Origin: Chryseobacterium taklimakanense
GTDB lineage: Bacteria; Bacteroidota; Bacteroidia; Flavobacteriales; Weeksellaceae
Length of the DNA: 64,000 bases
Reading direction: 5' to 3'
Assembly (NCBI RefSeq): GCF_900187185.1
Contig: NZ_LT906465.1
Coordinates: 1,488,001-1,552,000, forward strand
Part shown: piece after piece, positions 35,051 to 44,293 of the stretch
How the letters are laid out: each line of letters opens with the position of its first letter
Numbering within the stretch: position 1 is the stretch's first letter
Program-made: the position numbers and the translations under genes
Notes under the pieces: generated by a model
What the model saw: the letters and a program-made list of their open reading frames with translations, nothing else
Databases searched by the model: none
What the model was told of the DNA's origin: nothing

Positions 35051-36820
35051 ATGTCAGACATCATTCAGCTTTTACCGGACCACGTTGCCAACCAGATTGC
35101 GGCTGGTGAAGTGGTGCAGAGACCGGCTTCGATTGTGAAGGAGCTGCTGGAAAATGCGATTGATGCACAGGCCACCAAGGTAGAACTGATCATCCGAGAT
35201 GCGGGCAAAAACCTCGTGCAGGTGGTAGATAACGGCATCGGAATGTCGGAAACAGATGCGAGAATGGCATTCGAAAGGCACGCCACTTCTAAGATCAGAA
35301 CCACCGATGATATTTTCAAAATTTCTTCTAAAGGCTTTCGCGGTGAGGCTTTGGCGTCGATCGCCGCTGTGGCGCAAGTAGAGCTTAAGACTAAAAAACA
35401 GGGCGCACCCGCCGGCACCAACATCTATATCGAAGGCGGTGGTCTGCAGTTTCAGGAGCCGGTTCAAACAGCTGAGGGTTCTAATTTTTCTGTTAAAAAC
35501 TTATTTTACAACGTTCCCGCAAGACGCAAGTTCCTGAAAAATAACAATGTGGAATTTCGTCATATCATTGATGAATTTCAGAGGGTAGCCCTGGCGCATC
35601 CTGACATCGAGTTTGATTTGTTCCATAACGATGATATCATCTTCCGCTTGCGCCGGGGAACACCGATGCACCGCGTGGTAGAGATTTTTGGGCGCAAGCT
35701 GCAGCCACTTTTAATCCCCATAAAGGAAGATTTGGACTGGATAAAACTAAACGGATACGTGGCAAAACCCGAAGGCGCCAAGAAAGTACGTGGGGAACAG
35801 TTTTTCTTCGTAAACAACCGTTTTTTCAAAAGCCCTTATCTGAACCGTGCGGTGCAGGATGCTTTTGAAGGGCTTTTGCTGCCGGGCTATCTGCCGTCCT
35901 TTTTCCTTTTTCTGGAGATCGATCCTGAGAAAATCGATGTGAATATACATCCACAAAAAACAGAGGTGAAATTCGAGGATGAAAACCTGATTTTTGCATT
36001 GGTGCGTTCCACCATCAAAAAAGCGCTCGGCATTTACAATATTGCACCGAGCCTGGATTTTGACCGGGATCCGCAGATGGATGAGTTCTTTAAACCTCAG
36101 CCTTCCGGAAGCGCGATGAACAGCAGCAGCAGTTCTGTTTCTGTAAGCCGCGATTTTAATCCTTTTAAGGAAGAAAGTTCAGTGTCGGCCACAGGAGTCG
36201 TGAACCTGCAGGAAATGTACGACCAGAACATTTCTGCAGCACCTTCGAAAATTAATCTCTTTGAGGACGAGGATTTTGATGAAGACCTTATGCGTCTGCC
36301 CAACGGCTATTGGCTCTTCAACAAAGGTGACAAAACGCTGATGCTGGATTTGGGGAGAATGCACCGTATTGTGGTTGCAGACCGCAACAAAGGCAAAAAA
36401 CGCAGTACTGAAAGCCAGTCTTTGCTCTTCTCGCTGGAATATCACATGAACGAAATCGAGAAAAACAAATACAAATCCATCAAGAAATTTCTCCCTGGTC
36501 TCGGTTTTGATATGACGATTGCGCACGACAGCGTGCTGCGGATCGATGCAGTTCCCGAAGGTCTGAAAGATACGCAGGTGATCAAATTCCTCGAAAATCT
36601 TTTTGAAATCCTGGAATACCGCACGGAAGAAGACTTTATGAATTATTACGAATACCAGTGGAATAAGCTGCACTCGAAGTCGCGTTTCGATTTCATTTAT
36701 AAATATGAAGCCGAAGAGCTGATCAAGGAGTTCACTAAAATTGGCTTCCCTAACTATACACCAAACGGTAAAAAGTGCTTTATAGAGCTGCCTTTGGAGG
36801 AACTTAAAAATAAATTTTAA
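35051..36820 (+). CDS. mutL: DNA mismatch repair protein MutL
   Basis: ATPase that couples mismatch recognition by MutS to downstream repair. 589 residues. The GHKL ATPase domain is complete: IAAGEVVQRPASIVKELLENAIDA, DNGIGM, ATSKI and GFRGEALASI. A serine-rich linker lies near residues 355-380. In the C-terminal domain the site that in endonuclease-type MutL reads DQHAxHERxxxE is here LDLGRMHRIVVAD, and the CPHGRP-type block is replaced by FPNYTPNGKKC, so the endonuclease is probably inactive. The upstream in-frame sequence (34943 on) belongs to the repeat. The rhomboid gene starts 5 bases after the stop. Confidence 0.96.
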   Translation: MSDIIQLLPDHVANQIAAGEVVQRPASIVKELLENAIDAQATKVELIIRDAGKNLVQVVDNGIGMSETDARMAFERHATSKIRTTDDIFKISSKGFRGEALASIAAVAQVELKTKKQGAPAGTNIYIEGGGLQFQEPVQTAEGSNFSVKNLFYNVPARRKFLKNNNVEFRHIIDEFQRVALAHPDIEFDLFHNDDIIFRLRRGTPMHRVVEIFGRKLQPLLIPIKEDLDWIKLNGYVAKPEGAKKVRGEQFFFVNNRFFKSPYLNRAVQDAFEGLLLPGYLPSFFLFLEIDPEKIDVNIHPQKTEVKFEDENLIFALVRSTIKKALGIYNIAPSLDFDRDPQMDEFFKPQPSGSAMNSSSSSVSVSRDFNPFKEESSVSATGVVNLQEMYDQNISAAPSKINLFEDEDFDEDLMRLPNGYWLFNKGDKTLMLDLGRMHRIVVADRNKGKKRSTESQSLLFSLEYHMNEIEKNKYKSIKKFLPGLGFDMTIAHDSVLRIDAVPEGLKDTQVIKFLENLFEILEYRTEEDFMNYYEYQWNKLHSKSRFDFIYKYEAEELIKEFTKIGFPNYTPNGKKCFIELPLEELKNKF

Positions 36821-36825
36821 TAGAA

Positions 36826-37587
36826 ATGTTCAGAAATATTACTCCCGTGACCAAGAACATCATCATTCTGAATGTTTTGGTTTATTTAGCCTCGAATTTT
36901 CTGCTCAACGGAAAGCTGTATGAAATTCTTTCGGCGTTCTACCCTTTTTCGCCAAATTTCAAATCGTGGCAGGTGATCACGCATATGTTTATGCACGCGC
37001 CTATGGGCGAAGGTGTGGGGCTGACCCATATATTATTTAACATGTTCACGCTGTGGAGTTTTGGGCCAGTTCTGGAGCAGGTTTTGGGGGGAAGAAAATT
37101 TATTTTACTATATTTTTTGAGCGGATTAGGCGCTTTCATTCTATTTAATGTCTGGAACTTTTATCAAATCAATCAGCTGACTACCGAACTTTCAAATTTA
37201 GGAGTGAACGTGGCTGAAATTTTCAGGAAGTCTGATTTGAATTATAGCGGCGATATGTCAATTTCAGCAAATTCTAAGCAGGCCATGGCTCTGTCGCAGG
37301 AACTTTTTGGAGCTTTAAGAAGCCCAATGCTTGGCGCTTCAGGAGCGATCTTCGGCGTGGTAGCGGCGTTTTCTACGATGTTTCCGGATGCTAAACTGAT
37401 GTTCCTTTTTATTCCGTTTCCGATTAAAGCCAAATATCTTTTGCCAATCATTATTTTAGTTTCGCTCTACCTTGGCTTTAGCGGGCAAATGGGAAGTGTA
37501 GCACATTTTGCACACATCGGTGGCGCGATCGTCGGTTTTCTTATGGCACTTTATTACCGAAAGAAACACATCCGAAGATGGGATTAA
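36826..37587 (+). CDS. Rhomboid intramembrane serine protease
   Basis: Polytopic membrane protease that cleaves substrates within the bilayer. 253 residues with six or so hydrophobic helices. Catalytic serine in GASGAIFG (about Ser172) and histidine in HFAHIGGAIVG (about His230) form the Ser-His dyad. The loop before helix 2 contains THMFMHA and a HILFNMFTLWSFGPVLE block typical of the family. It starts 5 bases after mutL and overlaps the next gene by 10 bases, so all three are likely cotranscribed. The substrate is unknown. Confidence 0.93.
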   Translation: MFRNITPVTKNIIILNVLVYLASNFLLNGKLYEILSAFYPFSPNFKSWQVITHMFMHAPMGEGVGLTHILFNMFTLWSFGPVLEQVLGGRKFILLYFLSGLGAFILFNVWNFYQINQLTTELSNLGVNVAEIFRKSDLNYSGDMSISANSKQAMALSQELFGALRSPMLGASGAIFGVVAAFSTMFPDAKLMFLFIPFPIKAKYLLPIIILVSLYLGFSGQMGSVAHFAHIGGAIVGFLMALYYRKKHIRRWD

Positions 37588-38555
37588 TACGGGCTCTTTT
37601 TCTCATAATCCATATTATTGTCGTTGCGCTTCTGTGTGGAACGCTTCTGAATGCATACGTTCCACCTAAAATTTTTGGGTACCTTAATATGCTTTCACTG
37701 GGCTTTCCGGTGCTGATGACTGTACATTTTTGCCTCACACTATTCTGGATTTTGACCTGGAAAAAAAGGGCGATTGTATTTCTTTTAATTTCATTGATGT
37801 TTTTCAATCCGGTAAGACGGTGGATCAATTATACACCTGATTCAGGAAAGGAGGGCAGCCTCAAAATCATATCTTTCAATACAAAAAATCATGCATACGC
37901 CAAGCATAAAAACGAAGATGAACTCTTCAAGTTTATGGATAAAGAAAACGCCGACGTGGTGCTGTTCCAGGAAAACAGATTTGAGGGCGAACATCCCGGA
38001 TATCTGCAGTACCCGATTGTAGCATTAAAAACAAGACACAAGCTCCTGAAACACGGCAACATTATTGAAACTGCTGCGAACGGAAACGCCTTTTATGCTG
38101 ATATTGAGATTCACGGGAAAATTATCAGATTCATAAATGTATATCTGGAGCCTTTTATGCTAGAAAAAAGTATGGTAAGGCCGACAGCCGATGCCGACCT
38201 GAATACGGTTAAGGCCAAAAATTTAATCAGGCGTTTGGTGCCAACCTTTAAACTGCATCAGGAACAGATTGTATATATACGAAAGGCAGTAAAAGAATCG
38301 CCGTATCCGGTTATTCTTACCGGCGATTTCAATTCTGTCCCGAATTCATGGGAATATTATCATTTATCGGAAGGTTTGCAGGATGCTTTTGTGGTGGCCG
38401 GAACCGGCAGTGCGACAAGTTTCCATGATTATAAATTTCCGATAAGGATTGACTATATTTTTTCCTCCAAAGAAATAAAACCCAAATCGTATAAAGTGGA
38501 CCGCAGCGTTAAACTCTCCGACCATTTTCCGGTAATTGCGACTTTTGATTTTTAA
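37578..38555 (+). CDS. Membrane-anchored endonuclease/exonuclease/phosphatase-family protein
   Basis: 325 residues: two to three hydrophobic helices in about the first 80 (RALFLIIHIIVVALLCG onward), then an EEP domain facing the periplasm. Active-site motifs: ISFNTKNH (Asn), FQENRFEG (metal-binding Glu), ILTGDFNSVP, IDYIFSS and LSDHFPVIATF (catalytic Asp-His). Members hydrolyse nucleic acid, phospholipid head groups or inositol phosphates; the target here is unknown. It overlaps the rhomboid gene by 10 bases and is followed by a lipoprotein gene 10 bases on. Confidence 0.87.
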   Translation: MGLIRALFLIIHIIVVALLCGTLLNAYVPPKIFGYLNMLSLGFPVLMTVHFCLTLFWILTWKKRAIVFLLISLMFFNPVRRWINYTPDSGKEGSLKIISFNTKNHAYAKHKNEDELFKFMDKENADVVLFQENRFEGEHPGYLQYPIVALKTRHKLLKHGNIIETAANGNAFYADIEIHGKIIRFINVYLEPFMLEKSMVRPTADADLNTVKAKNLIRRLVPTFKLHQEQIVYIRKAVKESPYPVILTGDFNSVPNSWEYYHLSEGLQDAFVVAGTGSATSFHDYKFPIRIDYIFSSKEIKPKSYKVDRSVKLSDHFPVIATFDF

Positions 38556-38565
38556 AGTTTTAAAA

Positions 38566-38955
38566 ATGAAGAAAATAATTCTTACCATAATAGGCGTCAC
38601 AACACTATCCTGTGCCAAAAAACAGGAAATTGCTGAGGAAAGTACAGTGACTGAAAGCACGGTATTGCCTTATGACACGACGGCAATAGATTCCTTTGCT
38701 CCGGGAGCAAATCCTGGAAATGTGATTATCAACCGTGTGGCGGTAGATTCATCGGCATTGGCAAAGAATGATGAACAGAAAATCGCCACAAAAATTAAAA
38801 AAGAGGAAGCCGATAAAAAAGCTAAGCTCGACGACGAAACCAAAAAGAAAGAGGACGAAAGAAAGAAAGCGGAAGAAAGCGACAAAAGGAAAAAAGCGGA
38901 CAAACAGAAAAGAGAACTTGGGCCGCCATTGCAAAACACAGAACCTGCACAATAA
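38566..38955 (+). CDS. Small lysine-rich lipoprotein
   Basis: 129-residue lipoprotein that I do not recognise. Signal with lipobox TTLSCAKK; the ATG at 38566 is chosen over an upstream GTG/ATG extension that re-reads the previous gene. The middle is an acidic Thr/Ser linker (EESTVTESTVLPYDTT), and the C-terminal half is a highly charged Lys/Glu/Asp helix (KKEEADKKAKLDDETKKK) likely to be coiled coil. Last gene of the mutL-rhomboid-EEP unit. A peptidoglycan-associated or scaffold role is possible but unsupported. Confidence 0.65.
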   Translation: MKKIILTIIGVTTLSCAKKQEIAEESTVTESTVLPYDTTAIDSFAPGANPGNVIINRVAVDSSALAKNDEQKIATKIKKEEADKKAKLDDETKKKEDERKKAEESDKRKKADKQKRELGPPLQNTEPAQ

Positions 38956-38956
38956 A

Positions 38957-38986
38957 AAAAATCCACAACCAGCTGTGGATTTTTTT
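38957..38986. terminator. Bidirectional terminator, mutL unit / hemE
   Basis: ATCCACA-accagc-TGTGGAT (38961-38980) with A run before and T run after, between convergent genes. Confidence 0.93.
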
Positions 38987-39003
38987 ATGTATTAATTAAA
39001 ATT

Positions 39004-40032
39004 TTAGTTCGGCTTCCAGTCAACAACCGCGCGGATAAACGCTTCGGCGTTTTCAACCGGGATGTTAGGCAGAATACCGTGACCAAGGTTAGCGATATAC
39101 CGGTCTTTACCAAAGCGGTTAATCATTTCATTCACCATATTTTTGATGGTTTCTGGTGAAGAATGCAGACGCGCCGGATCAAAATTTCCCTGAAGTGTGA
39201 TGGAGTTATTCGTAAGTTTTCTTGCAACCTCTGGTGAAACCGTCCAGTCAACACCTAAAGCTGCCGCTTTTGACTGGGACATTTCTTCCAAAGCGAACCA
39301 GCAGCCTTTACCAAAAACAACTACCGGCGAAACCTCGCTCAAAGCCTCCACGATCTGGTTGATATATTGCCACGAAAACTGCTGATAATCCTTCGGAGAA
39401 AGCATTCCGCCCCAGGAATCGAAAATCTGTACGGCAGAAACGCCCTTTTCTACTTTTCTTTGTAAATAGGCAATCGTTGTGTCTGTAATTTTTTGAAGTA
39501 AAAGATGGGCCGCTTCCGGATTGGTGAAACAGAAAGATTTTGCAATATCAAAAGCTTTACTTCCCTTACCTTCAACACAATAGCAAAGAATCGTCCATGG
39601 CGAGCCTGCAAAACCGATTAACGGTATTTCGCGGTCAAGTTTTTCCAAAGTCATTTCTATAGCATCGAACACGTAGCTCAGAGCATCATTGACATCAGGA
39701 ACCTGAACCGCCTGAACCTGCTCTGTAGTCCTGATTGGATTATCCAGCCATGGCCCTACGGATTCCTTCATTTTAAAATCAATGCCCATTGCCTGCGGCA
39801 CAACCAGAATATCTGAAAATAAAATTGCAGCGTCCAGCGGAAATCTGCGGATTGGCTGCACTGTGATCTCAGAAGCAAGTTCCGGAGTCTGGCATCTCGT
39901 AAAAAAATCGTATTTATTGCGCAGCTCGATGAATTCCGGCAGGTATCTTCCGGCCTGGCGCATCATCCAAACTGGTGGCCTTTCTACAGTTTCGCCGCGT
40001 AATGCTCTTAAATATAAATCGTTTTTAACCAT
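39004..40032 (-). CDS. hemE: Uroporphyrinogen decarboxylase
   Basis: Decarboxylates uroporphyrinogen III to coproporphyrinogen III in haem synthesis. 342 residues. The ATG at 40032 ([20 protein letters not shown]) is chosen over the upstream MYRNFL frame, which overlaps hemD. Signature [13 protein letters not shown] near residue 23, the arginines and Asp of [13 protein letters not shown], and [20 protein letters not shown] near 150. Last gene in hemA-hemC-hemD-hemE, starting 10 bases after hemD. Confidence 0.96.
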   Translation of the reverse strand: MVKNDLYLRALRGETVERPPVWMMRQAGRYLPEFIELRNKYDFFTRCQTPELASEITVQPIRRFPLDAAILFSDILVVPQAMGIDFKMKESVGPWLDNPIRTTEQVQAVQVPDVNDALSYVFDAIEMTLEKLDREIPLIGFAGSPWTILCYCVEGKGSKAFDIAKSFCFTNPEAAHLLLQKITDTTIAYLQRKVEKGVSAVQIFDSWGGMLSPKDYQQFSWQYINQIVEALSEVSPVVVFGKGCWFALEEMSQSKAAALGVDWTVSPEVARKLTNNSITLQGNFDPARLHSSPETIKNMVNEMINRFGKDRYIANLGHGILPNIPVENAEAFIRAVVDWKPN

Positions 40033-40042
40033 AATTTCAGTT

Positions 40043-40720
40043 TTAAGAAAGTTCCTGTACAATCAGCTGCAGCAAATCGTCGAGGTTGCTTTCATGGCTG
40101 GTATATATTTTTTGTTTCGTAAAATTTTTTATTTCTTTTTCGGTGGTTAGCCCGATAGAAAATATTTTTTTCCCTTCCAGAGAATTGTGTTTGGCAAAGC
40201 TTCTCACGCCGCTCGGACTGAAAAACACCAGTACATCGAAATCCTCGTGTACCACCGGGTAGAGCAGTTCTGTCTCGTAAACCGGGATTTTTTTATAATA
40301 AATATTCTGTAAAGGCAATGCGCGGTCAAGCACATCCAACGCCAGATTTCCGCAAAAATGCAGGAACCGTTCGCCCTGCGAATTCTGAATAATAAATTTT
40401 GAAAGGTCCTGGGCATGCTTTTTAACCTTGAAAGTTCCGAAACCGTATTTTCTCACGGCATTTTTCGTCTTTTGCCCGACACAGTAAATCTTGTTGTAGT
40501 TGTGCTCAGTGAATTTTTCATTTGGCTTAAAACCGCTTTCAAAAAAAGATTCCACGCCATTGATGCTGGTGAAAATAAGAGACTTGTCCTTCAAATCAAA
40601 GGGCTCCACCGGGGTGGGTTTTATCCTGATCACATCGATAAATTCATAAGAAAACTGATTCCCGAGATATTCAGAAACCAGCTTTTTATCGATATTTTTT
40701 TTTGTAAACAGAATACTCAC
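40043..40720 (-). CDS. hemD: Uroporphyrinogen-III synthase
   Basis: Closes hydroxymethylbilane to uroporphyrinogen III with inversion of ring D. 225 residues; HemD proteins are poorly conserved, so identification rests on the two-domain pattern ([39 protein letters not shown]) and on its place between hemC and hemE. The start codon is GTG (minus strand at 40720), overlapping the hemC TAG by one base (TAGTG), so translation is likely coupled. A weak start may keep HemD low relative to HemC, which is an inference. Confidence 0.88.
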   Translation of the reverse strand: MSILFTKKNIDKKLVSEYLGNQFSYEFIDVIRIKPTPVEPFDLKDKSLIFTSINGVESFFESGFKPNEKFTEHNYNKIYCVGQKTKNAVRKYGFGTFKVKKHAQDLSKFIIQNSQGERFLHFCGNLALDVLDRALPLQNIYYKKIPVYETELLYPVVHEDFDVLVFFSPSGVRSFAKHNSLEGKKIFSIGLTTEKEIKNFTKQKIYTSHESNLDDLLQLIVQELS

Positions 40721-41628
40721 TACAAACTTTTTTTTATTTCGTCCATCAGTTCCCTGCCGCCATTATCCAGGATTTTGTTGGCCATTTCTTCCCCGAAATT
40801 TTTATTTTCATCATAATCAAAAATTTCGTCTGTTTCTATGCAATTTTTCCCATCGAGCGAGCAAAGCCTTCCGACAAAGCGGATCTGATTTTCATTAAAT
40901 TCAGCAAAAGCACCAATAGGCGCGGTACACCCACCTTCAAGAACTGCTAAAAAATCCCTCTCGATTTCTACACAAATCTGTGTTTTGATGTCGCTGATTT
41001 TTCTTACAATTTCATTAATTTCAACATTTTCTGAAAGCCCGGCTACGGCAACCACGCCTTGTGACGGTGCGGAAATCATCATCGGAAGTTCTTCATAAAC
41101 AACCGGCAAGCCAAGCCTTTCAATTCCCGCTCTGGAAAACATTGTGGCATCTGCCACGCCTTCATCAAGCTTTCTCAATCGGGTCTGCACATTTCCACGA
41201 ATGTCTGTAAATTCAGTATGCGGAAATTCTTTAGCCCAAAATGCGCGACGCCTCAAGCTGCTGGTTGCAATTTTCAGATCTTTTAAATCCTTATTTTTTG
41301 CTGCTGAACTTCTCACCAGAATATCCTGTGGGAAATCGCGCTCAAGATAAGCAATTAACTCCACATTTTCAGGAAGTTGTGTTGGCACATCTTTAAGTGA
41401 GTGAACCGCGATGTCGATTTCTTTCTGCAAAAGAGCGATGTCAAGATCACGGGTAAAAACGCCTGTAATTCCCATCGCATAAAGTGGCAAATCCAGATGT
41501 TTGTCGCCGGAAGAAATGATCGGCACAATCTCAGTCTCGCAGCCCAGCTGCTGCAGTTTTGCCGCTACAGTTTCTGCCTGCCACATCGCAAGAGGGGAAT
41601 TTCTGGTGCCGATTCTAATGTTTTTCAT
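40720..41628 (-). CDS. hemC: Porphobilinogen deaminase (hydroxymethylbilane synthase)
   Basis: Polymerises four porphobilinogens into hydroxymethylbilane. 302 residues. The dipyrromethane cofactor cysteine is Cys234 in LEGGCTAPIGA; other blocks are IGTRNSPLAMWQAE at the N-terminus, VHSLKDVPTQLP and SLRRRAFW. The catalytic aspartate lies in HSLKD. The gene overlaps the end of hemA by 14 bases and the start of hemD by one. Confidence 0.97.
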   Translation of the reverse strand: MKNIRIGTRNSPLAMWQAETVAAKLQQLGCETEIVPIISSGDKHLDLPLYAMGITGVFTRDLDIALLQKEIDIAVHSLKDVPTQLPENVELIAYLERDFPQDILVRSSAAKNKDLKDLKIATSSLRRRAFWAKEFPHTEFTDIRGNVQTRLRKLDEGVADATMFSRAGIERLGLPVVYEELPMMISAPSQGVVAVAGLSENVEINEIVRKISDIKTQICVEIERDFLAVLEGGCTAPIGAFAEFNENQIRFVGRLCSLDGKNCIETDEIFDYDENKNFGEEMANKILDNGGRELMDEIKKSL

Positions 41629-42889
41629 TAAATTCTCTGTTTGGCTGTTCCACTAAAATTTCATGCATCAGGCTGCTGATCTCTTCAGCCTTGGAAGGAT
41701 TATCGATGATATATTTCGCAAAACGGTTGGTAATTTTCTGGATCAGTTTGTCAGAAAGTTCCATATCATCGATGTCGATATATTTGTGCTTGCGGTGAAT
41801 ATTGTGCATCTCATTGCGCTCCATATTTTTAAGGACCGCCTTGAAATGATGGATGTTTGGCGCGAGTTTTCTTTTCTTCTCCCACTCCTCGAAATCCTTT
41901 GTCATTTCCCTGATAATTTCCTCCGCTTTTGGGATCTCTTTTTTCCTCTGCTCCATTGTTGTGCTGATATGTCTGGAGAGAATATCTACGTCAACCAGCT
42001 CGATATGGCTTTTGTCGCCAACGATTTTCTCTACGTTATTGGGTACTGAAAGGTCGATTACCAGCATTTCTTTTGGTGTTACAAAATGTTCATGCTTTAC
42101 AATCGGTTTCGAGGCTCCGGTGGCGACGATCAGGATATCAGTTTCCTGAAGCTCTCTGTGAAAATCATCAAACTCAATATACGGAATATTGTATTTCTCA
42201 GCAATTTTTTCAGCAATTTCTGTAGTCCGGTTGGCGATTTTTACTTTTGGCTGGTAAATGTGTTTTACAAGGTTTTCTACGGTATTTTGCCCGATTTCAC
42301 CAACGCCCAGAAGCAGAATATTCTTGTCTGAAAGTTGTTTTTGAGAATTTAGAATATAATGAACCGCTGCATAAGAAACAGACGTTGCTCCATTTGAAAT
42401 CCCGGTTTCATTCTTGATTTTTTTTGAAATCTGAATGGCTGAATTTATAGCCCGCTCCATATACGGATTGGAGTTTCTTTTTTCTTTCTTGAAACGGTTG
42501 TATGCATTCTTTATTTGCCCGATGATTTCAAAATCGCCCAGGATCTGGCTTTCCAAACCTGCGGCGACACGGAAAAGATGGTTAAGTGCTTCTCCTTTTT
42601 TCAAAACAGTGGCGTATTCCATAAACTCCAGCAGTTCTACACCAACTTCCTTACAGAATTCCTCTGCGATTGAAAGGTAATTGGATGTGGTTGTGTAAAT
42701 CTCGGTCCGGTTGCAGGTAGAAACCACAAACGCGTCGCCCAGATTCTCTTTGTGGATGCGGTTTACAAAACTCTTAACATGATTATCAAAGAAGGTGAAT
42801 TTGCCCCGTGTTTCGGCATCAGCTTTTTCGAAGCTGACACTAAGAACAACAAAATTAGAGGTTTGAGGTATGTTGGAATTCTGAGGCAT
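41615..42889 (-). CDS. hemA: Glutamyl-tRNA reductase
   Basis: First committed step of the C5 tetrapyrrole pathway: reduces glutamyl-tRNA to glutamate-1-semialdehyde with NADPH. 424 residues from the ATG at 42889 (MPQNSNIPQTSNFVVLS); the in-frame TTG at 42904 lies inside the promoter and cannot be the start. The catalytic Cys59 lies in STCNRTEIY; the NADPH-binding LLGVGEIGQNTVENL and the C-terminal dimerisation helix are present. Heads the hemA-C-D-E operon, showing that this organism makes haem from glutamate rather than glycine. hemB and hemL are not in the window. Confidence 0.96.
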   Translation of the reverse strand: MPQNSNIPQTSNFVVLSVSFEKADAETRGKFTFFDNHVKSFVNRIHKENLGDAFVVSTCNRTEIYTTTSNYLSIAEEFCKEVGVELLEFMEYATVLKKGEALNHLFRVAAGLESQILGDFEIIGQIKNAYNRFKKEKRNSNPYMERAINSAIQISKKIKNETGISNGATSVSYAAVHYILNSQKQLSDKNILLLGVGEIGQNTVENLVKHIYQPKVKIANRTTEIAEKIAEKYNIPYIEFDDFHRELQETDILIVATGASKPIVKHEHFVTPKEMLVIDLSVPNNVEKIVGDKSHIELVDVDILSRHISTTMEQRKKEIPKAEEIIREMTKDFEEWEKKRKLAPNIHHFKAVLKNMERNEMHNIHRKHKYIDIDDMELSDKLIQKITNRFAKYIIDNPSKAEEISSLMHEILVEQPNREFNEKH

Positions 42890-42901
42890 AATAAACGGAT
42901 G

Positions 42902-42909
42902 CAAATTTA
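42902..42909 (-). promoter_or_regulatory. -7 promoter box of the hem operon
   Basis: Minus-strand TAAATTTG, 12 bases before the ATG at 42889; decides the hemA start. Confidence 0.65.
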
Positions 42910-42984
42910 ATCAAATTAAATTTAAAAAGCTCATGACCGATATCATCATAAATTCCTTAAAAAATAGGTTCGGATGCAGCAAAA

Positions 42985-43020
42985 TTAAACGACCCCTGCA
43001 ATAAATCGCAAGGGTCGCCT
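42985..43020 (-). terminator. Terminator of the sigma/anti-sigma operon
   Basis: CGACCC-c-TGC (42990-42999) pairs with GCA-a-GGGTCG (43008-43017); on the minus strand followed by TTTAATTTTG. Confidence 0.7.
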
Positions 43021-43052
43021 AACATTAAAAAAATAAACTATTATGGGGTTTC

Positions 43053-43676
43053 TTATCTTGTACCTCCTCTTTGTCCGCCACCGGTTCTCATTCCTGCTGA
43101 TGGCGTTCTCATTGGCTGAGAAGGTATATTATTTCTCATTTCCACTGAAGAATTGTTCCTCATTACACCTTGGTTTCTTGTGCTGCCGTCGTTGTATTCC
43201 ATTCGCCTGTCCATAATTCTGTCGCGCATCTGGCCTTCGTTCTGGAACATTTTCAGCACCTGCTGCGGTTTTACCACATTTTGCATTTTCCGCGCGTATT
43301 CTTTTCTGTTGTCTACCAGTTTCTGCGCCAGGTCAAAGCTTTCTTCAAGTTTTTGCTGGGCTTCTACGTCAGAAAGTTTCTCAGGATCAAAATCATTATT
43401 GAAACGTTCTTTAATTTTTTGTTGAGATTCCTGGTATTCGCTGTAGATTTTCTTGAAATCTTCGCGGTCTTTCTCAGGAACTTTCAGCTCTTCAACCAGC
43501 ATATTTTCGCGAAACTTTTTCAGAAGTTCCTTACGCTCCTCGGCCGACATATTTTTTATCATCTCCTTTCTCTGCGCCGAATTGGCTTTATTCCAGTCAA
43601 GATTCGATTTTATCTGGGCGTGTAAACCAACTGCTGATAAAAAGGCAATTGCAAAGGTTAAATATAATTTCTTCAT
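43053..43676 (-). CDS. CpxP/Spy-like periplasmic protein of the sigma operon
   Basis: 207 residues from the ATG at 43676 (signal MKKLYLTFAIAFLSAVGLHAQ). The mature part is a long, charged helical region with features like LTxxQ/CpxP sensors (MSAEERKELLKKFREN, VPEKDREDFKKIYSEY, MQNVVKPQQVLKMFQNE). The last 50 or so residues are low-complexity, rich in Asn, Arg, Gly and Met (PSAGMRTGGGQRGGTR). It is the third gene after the ECF sigma and anti-sigma genes, so a stress-sensing or chaperone role in the periplasm is likely by context. The family call is moderate. Confidence 0.68.
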   Translation of the reverse strand: MKKLYLTFAIAFLSAVGLHAQIKSNLDWNKANSAQRKEMIKNMSAEERKELLKKFRENMLVEELKVPEKDREDFKKIYSEYQESQQKIKERFNNDFDPEKLSDVEAQQKLEESFDLAQKLVDNRKEYARKMQNVVKPQQVLKMFQNEGQMRDRIMDRRMEYNDGSTRNQGVMRNNSSVEMRNNIPSQPMRTPSAGMRTGGGQRGGTR

Positions 43677-43683
43677 ACGGTTG

Positions 43684-44280
43684 CTAGTTAAATAAGTCCA
43701 GATAAACATCCATTTCCGCATCTTTAGACATTTCTGCCAACTCTGATGAGGTAAACGAAGTCAGAATCTGATCTACATCCTCTCTCTTTATTCTTTCTGC
43801 TTTCGACGGTGCGGCTTTTGATTTTTCAGTTACATTTGCGAAGCTTTTCACCTGTATAACCTGTGGCTCTCTTCTTACCGTTTGATACTCCGTTTTTTCA
43901 AAAGTTAAATCCTGCGTTACGTTTTCTTCCGGTTTTTGAACGTCTGACGCCATGAGTTGAGGCTGCTCCCCTGCCATTGTTTGTGTTATCGGAGTCTCAG
44001 TTTTTAAGGTGCTTGCAGCGGTAGGCTGTGGGTTTTCAGGAGCTGCATTCATATTTTTAATAAAAAATCCTACACCGAGCAGAAGGGCAAGCGCGGCTGC
44101 GGCTGCATAAATCCAGTTGGTTTTCATTGGAATTGTTTTGCCTTCCGGCCCTGCTGTTTCTGCAGTTGGAGTTTGGTGAACAGTCTGTTTCAGAACATTT
44201 TCCTGCATCCCTGCGAAGAAATCCCCGGGAGTTTTGTAAATGTTTTTTCGTTCCAGCTGTTCTATATCAAAATTTTTCAT
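43684..44280 (-). CDS. Probable anti-sigma factor, single-pass membrane protein
   Basis: 198 residues with one transmembrane helix (about residues 55-76: NWIYAAAAALALLLGVGFF). The cytoplasmic N-terminus (MKNFDIEQLERKNIYKTPGDFF) is conserved-looking and could bind the sigma factor; the periplasmic part is Pro/Thr/Gln-rich and ends in a short acidic helix (ELAEMSKDAEMDVYLDLFN). No zinc-binding anti-sigma (ZAS) motif is visible, so the function is inferred from gene order (13 bases after the sigma gene) and topology. Confidence 0.72.
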   Translation of the reverse strand: MKNFDIEQLERKNIYKTPGDFFAGMQENVLKQTVHQTPTAETAGPEGKTIPMKTNWIYAAAAALALLLGVGFFIKNMNAAPENPQPTAASTLKTETPITQTMAGEQPQLMASDVQKPEENVTQDLTFEKTEYQTVRREPQVIQVKSFANVTEKSKAAPSKAERIKREDVDQILTSFTSSELAEMSKDAEMDVYLDLFN

Positions 44281-44293
44281 GGTTTGAAAAAAT

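Noticed and set aside
38768-38995. 75-residue Lys-rich plus-strand frame
   Set aside because: Alternate frame of the Lys-rich lipoprotein gene at 38566-38955; low-complexity shadow that crosses the terminator.
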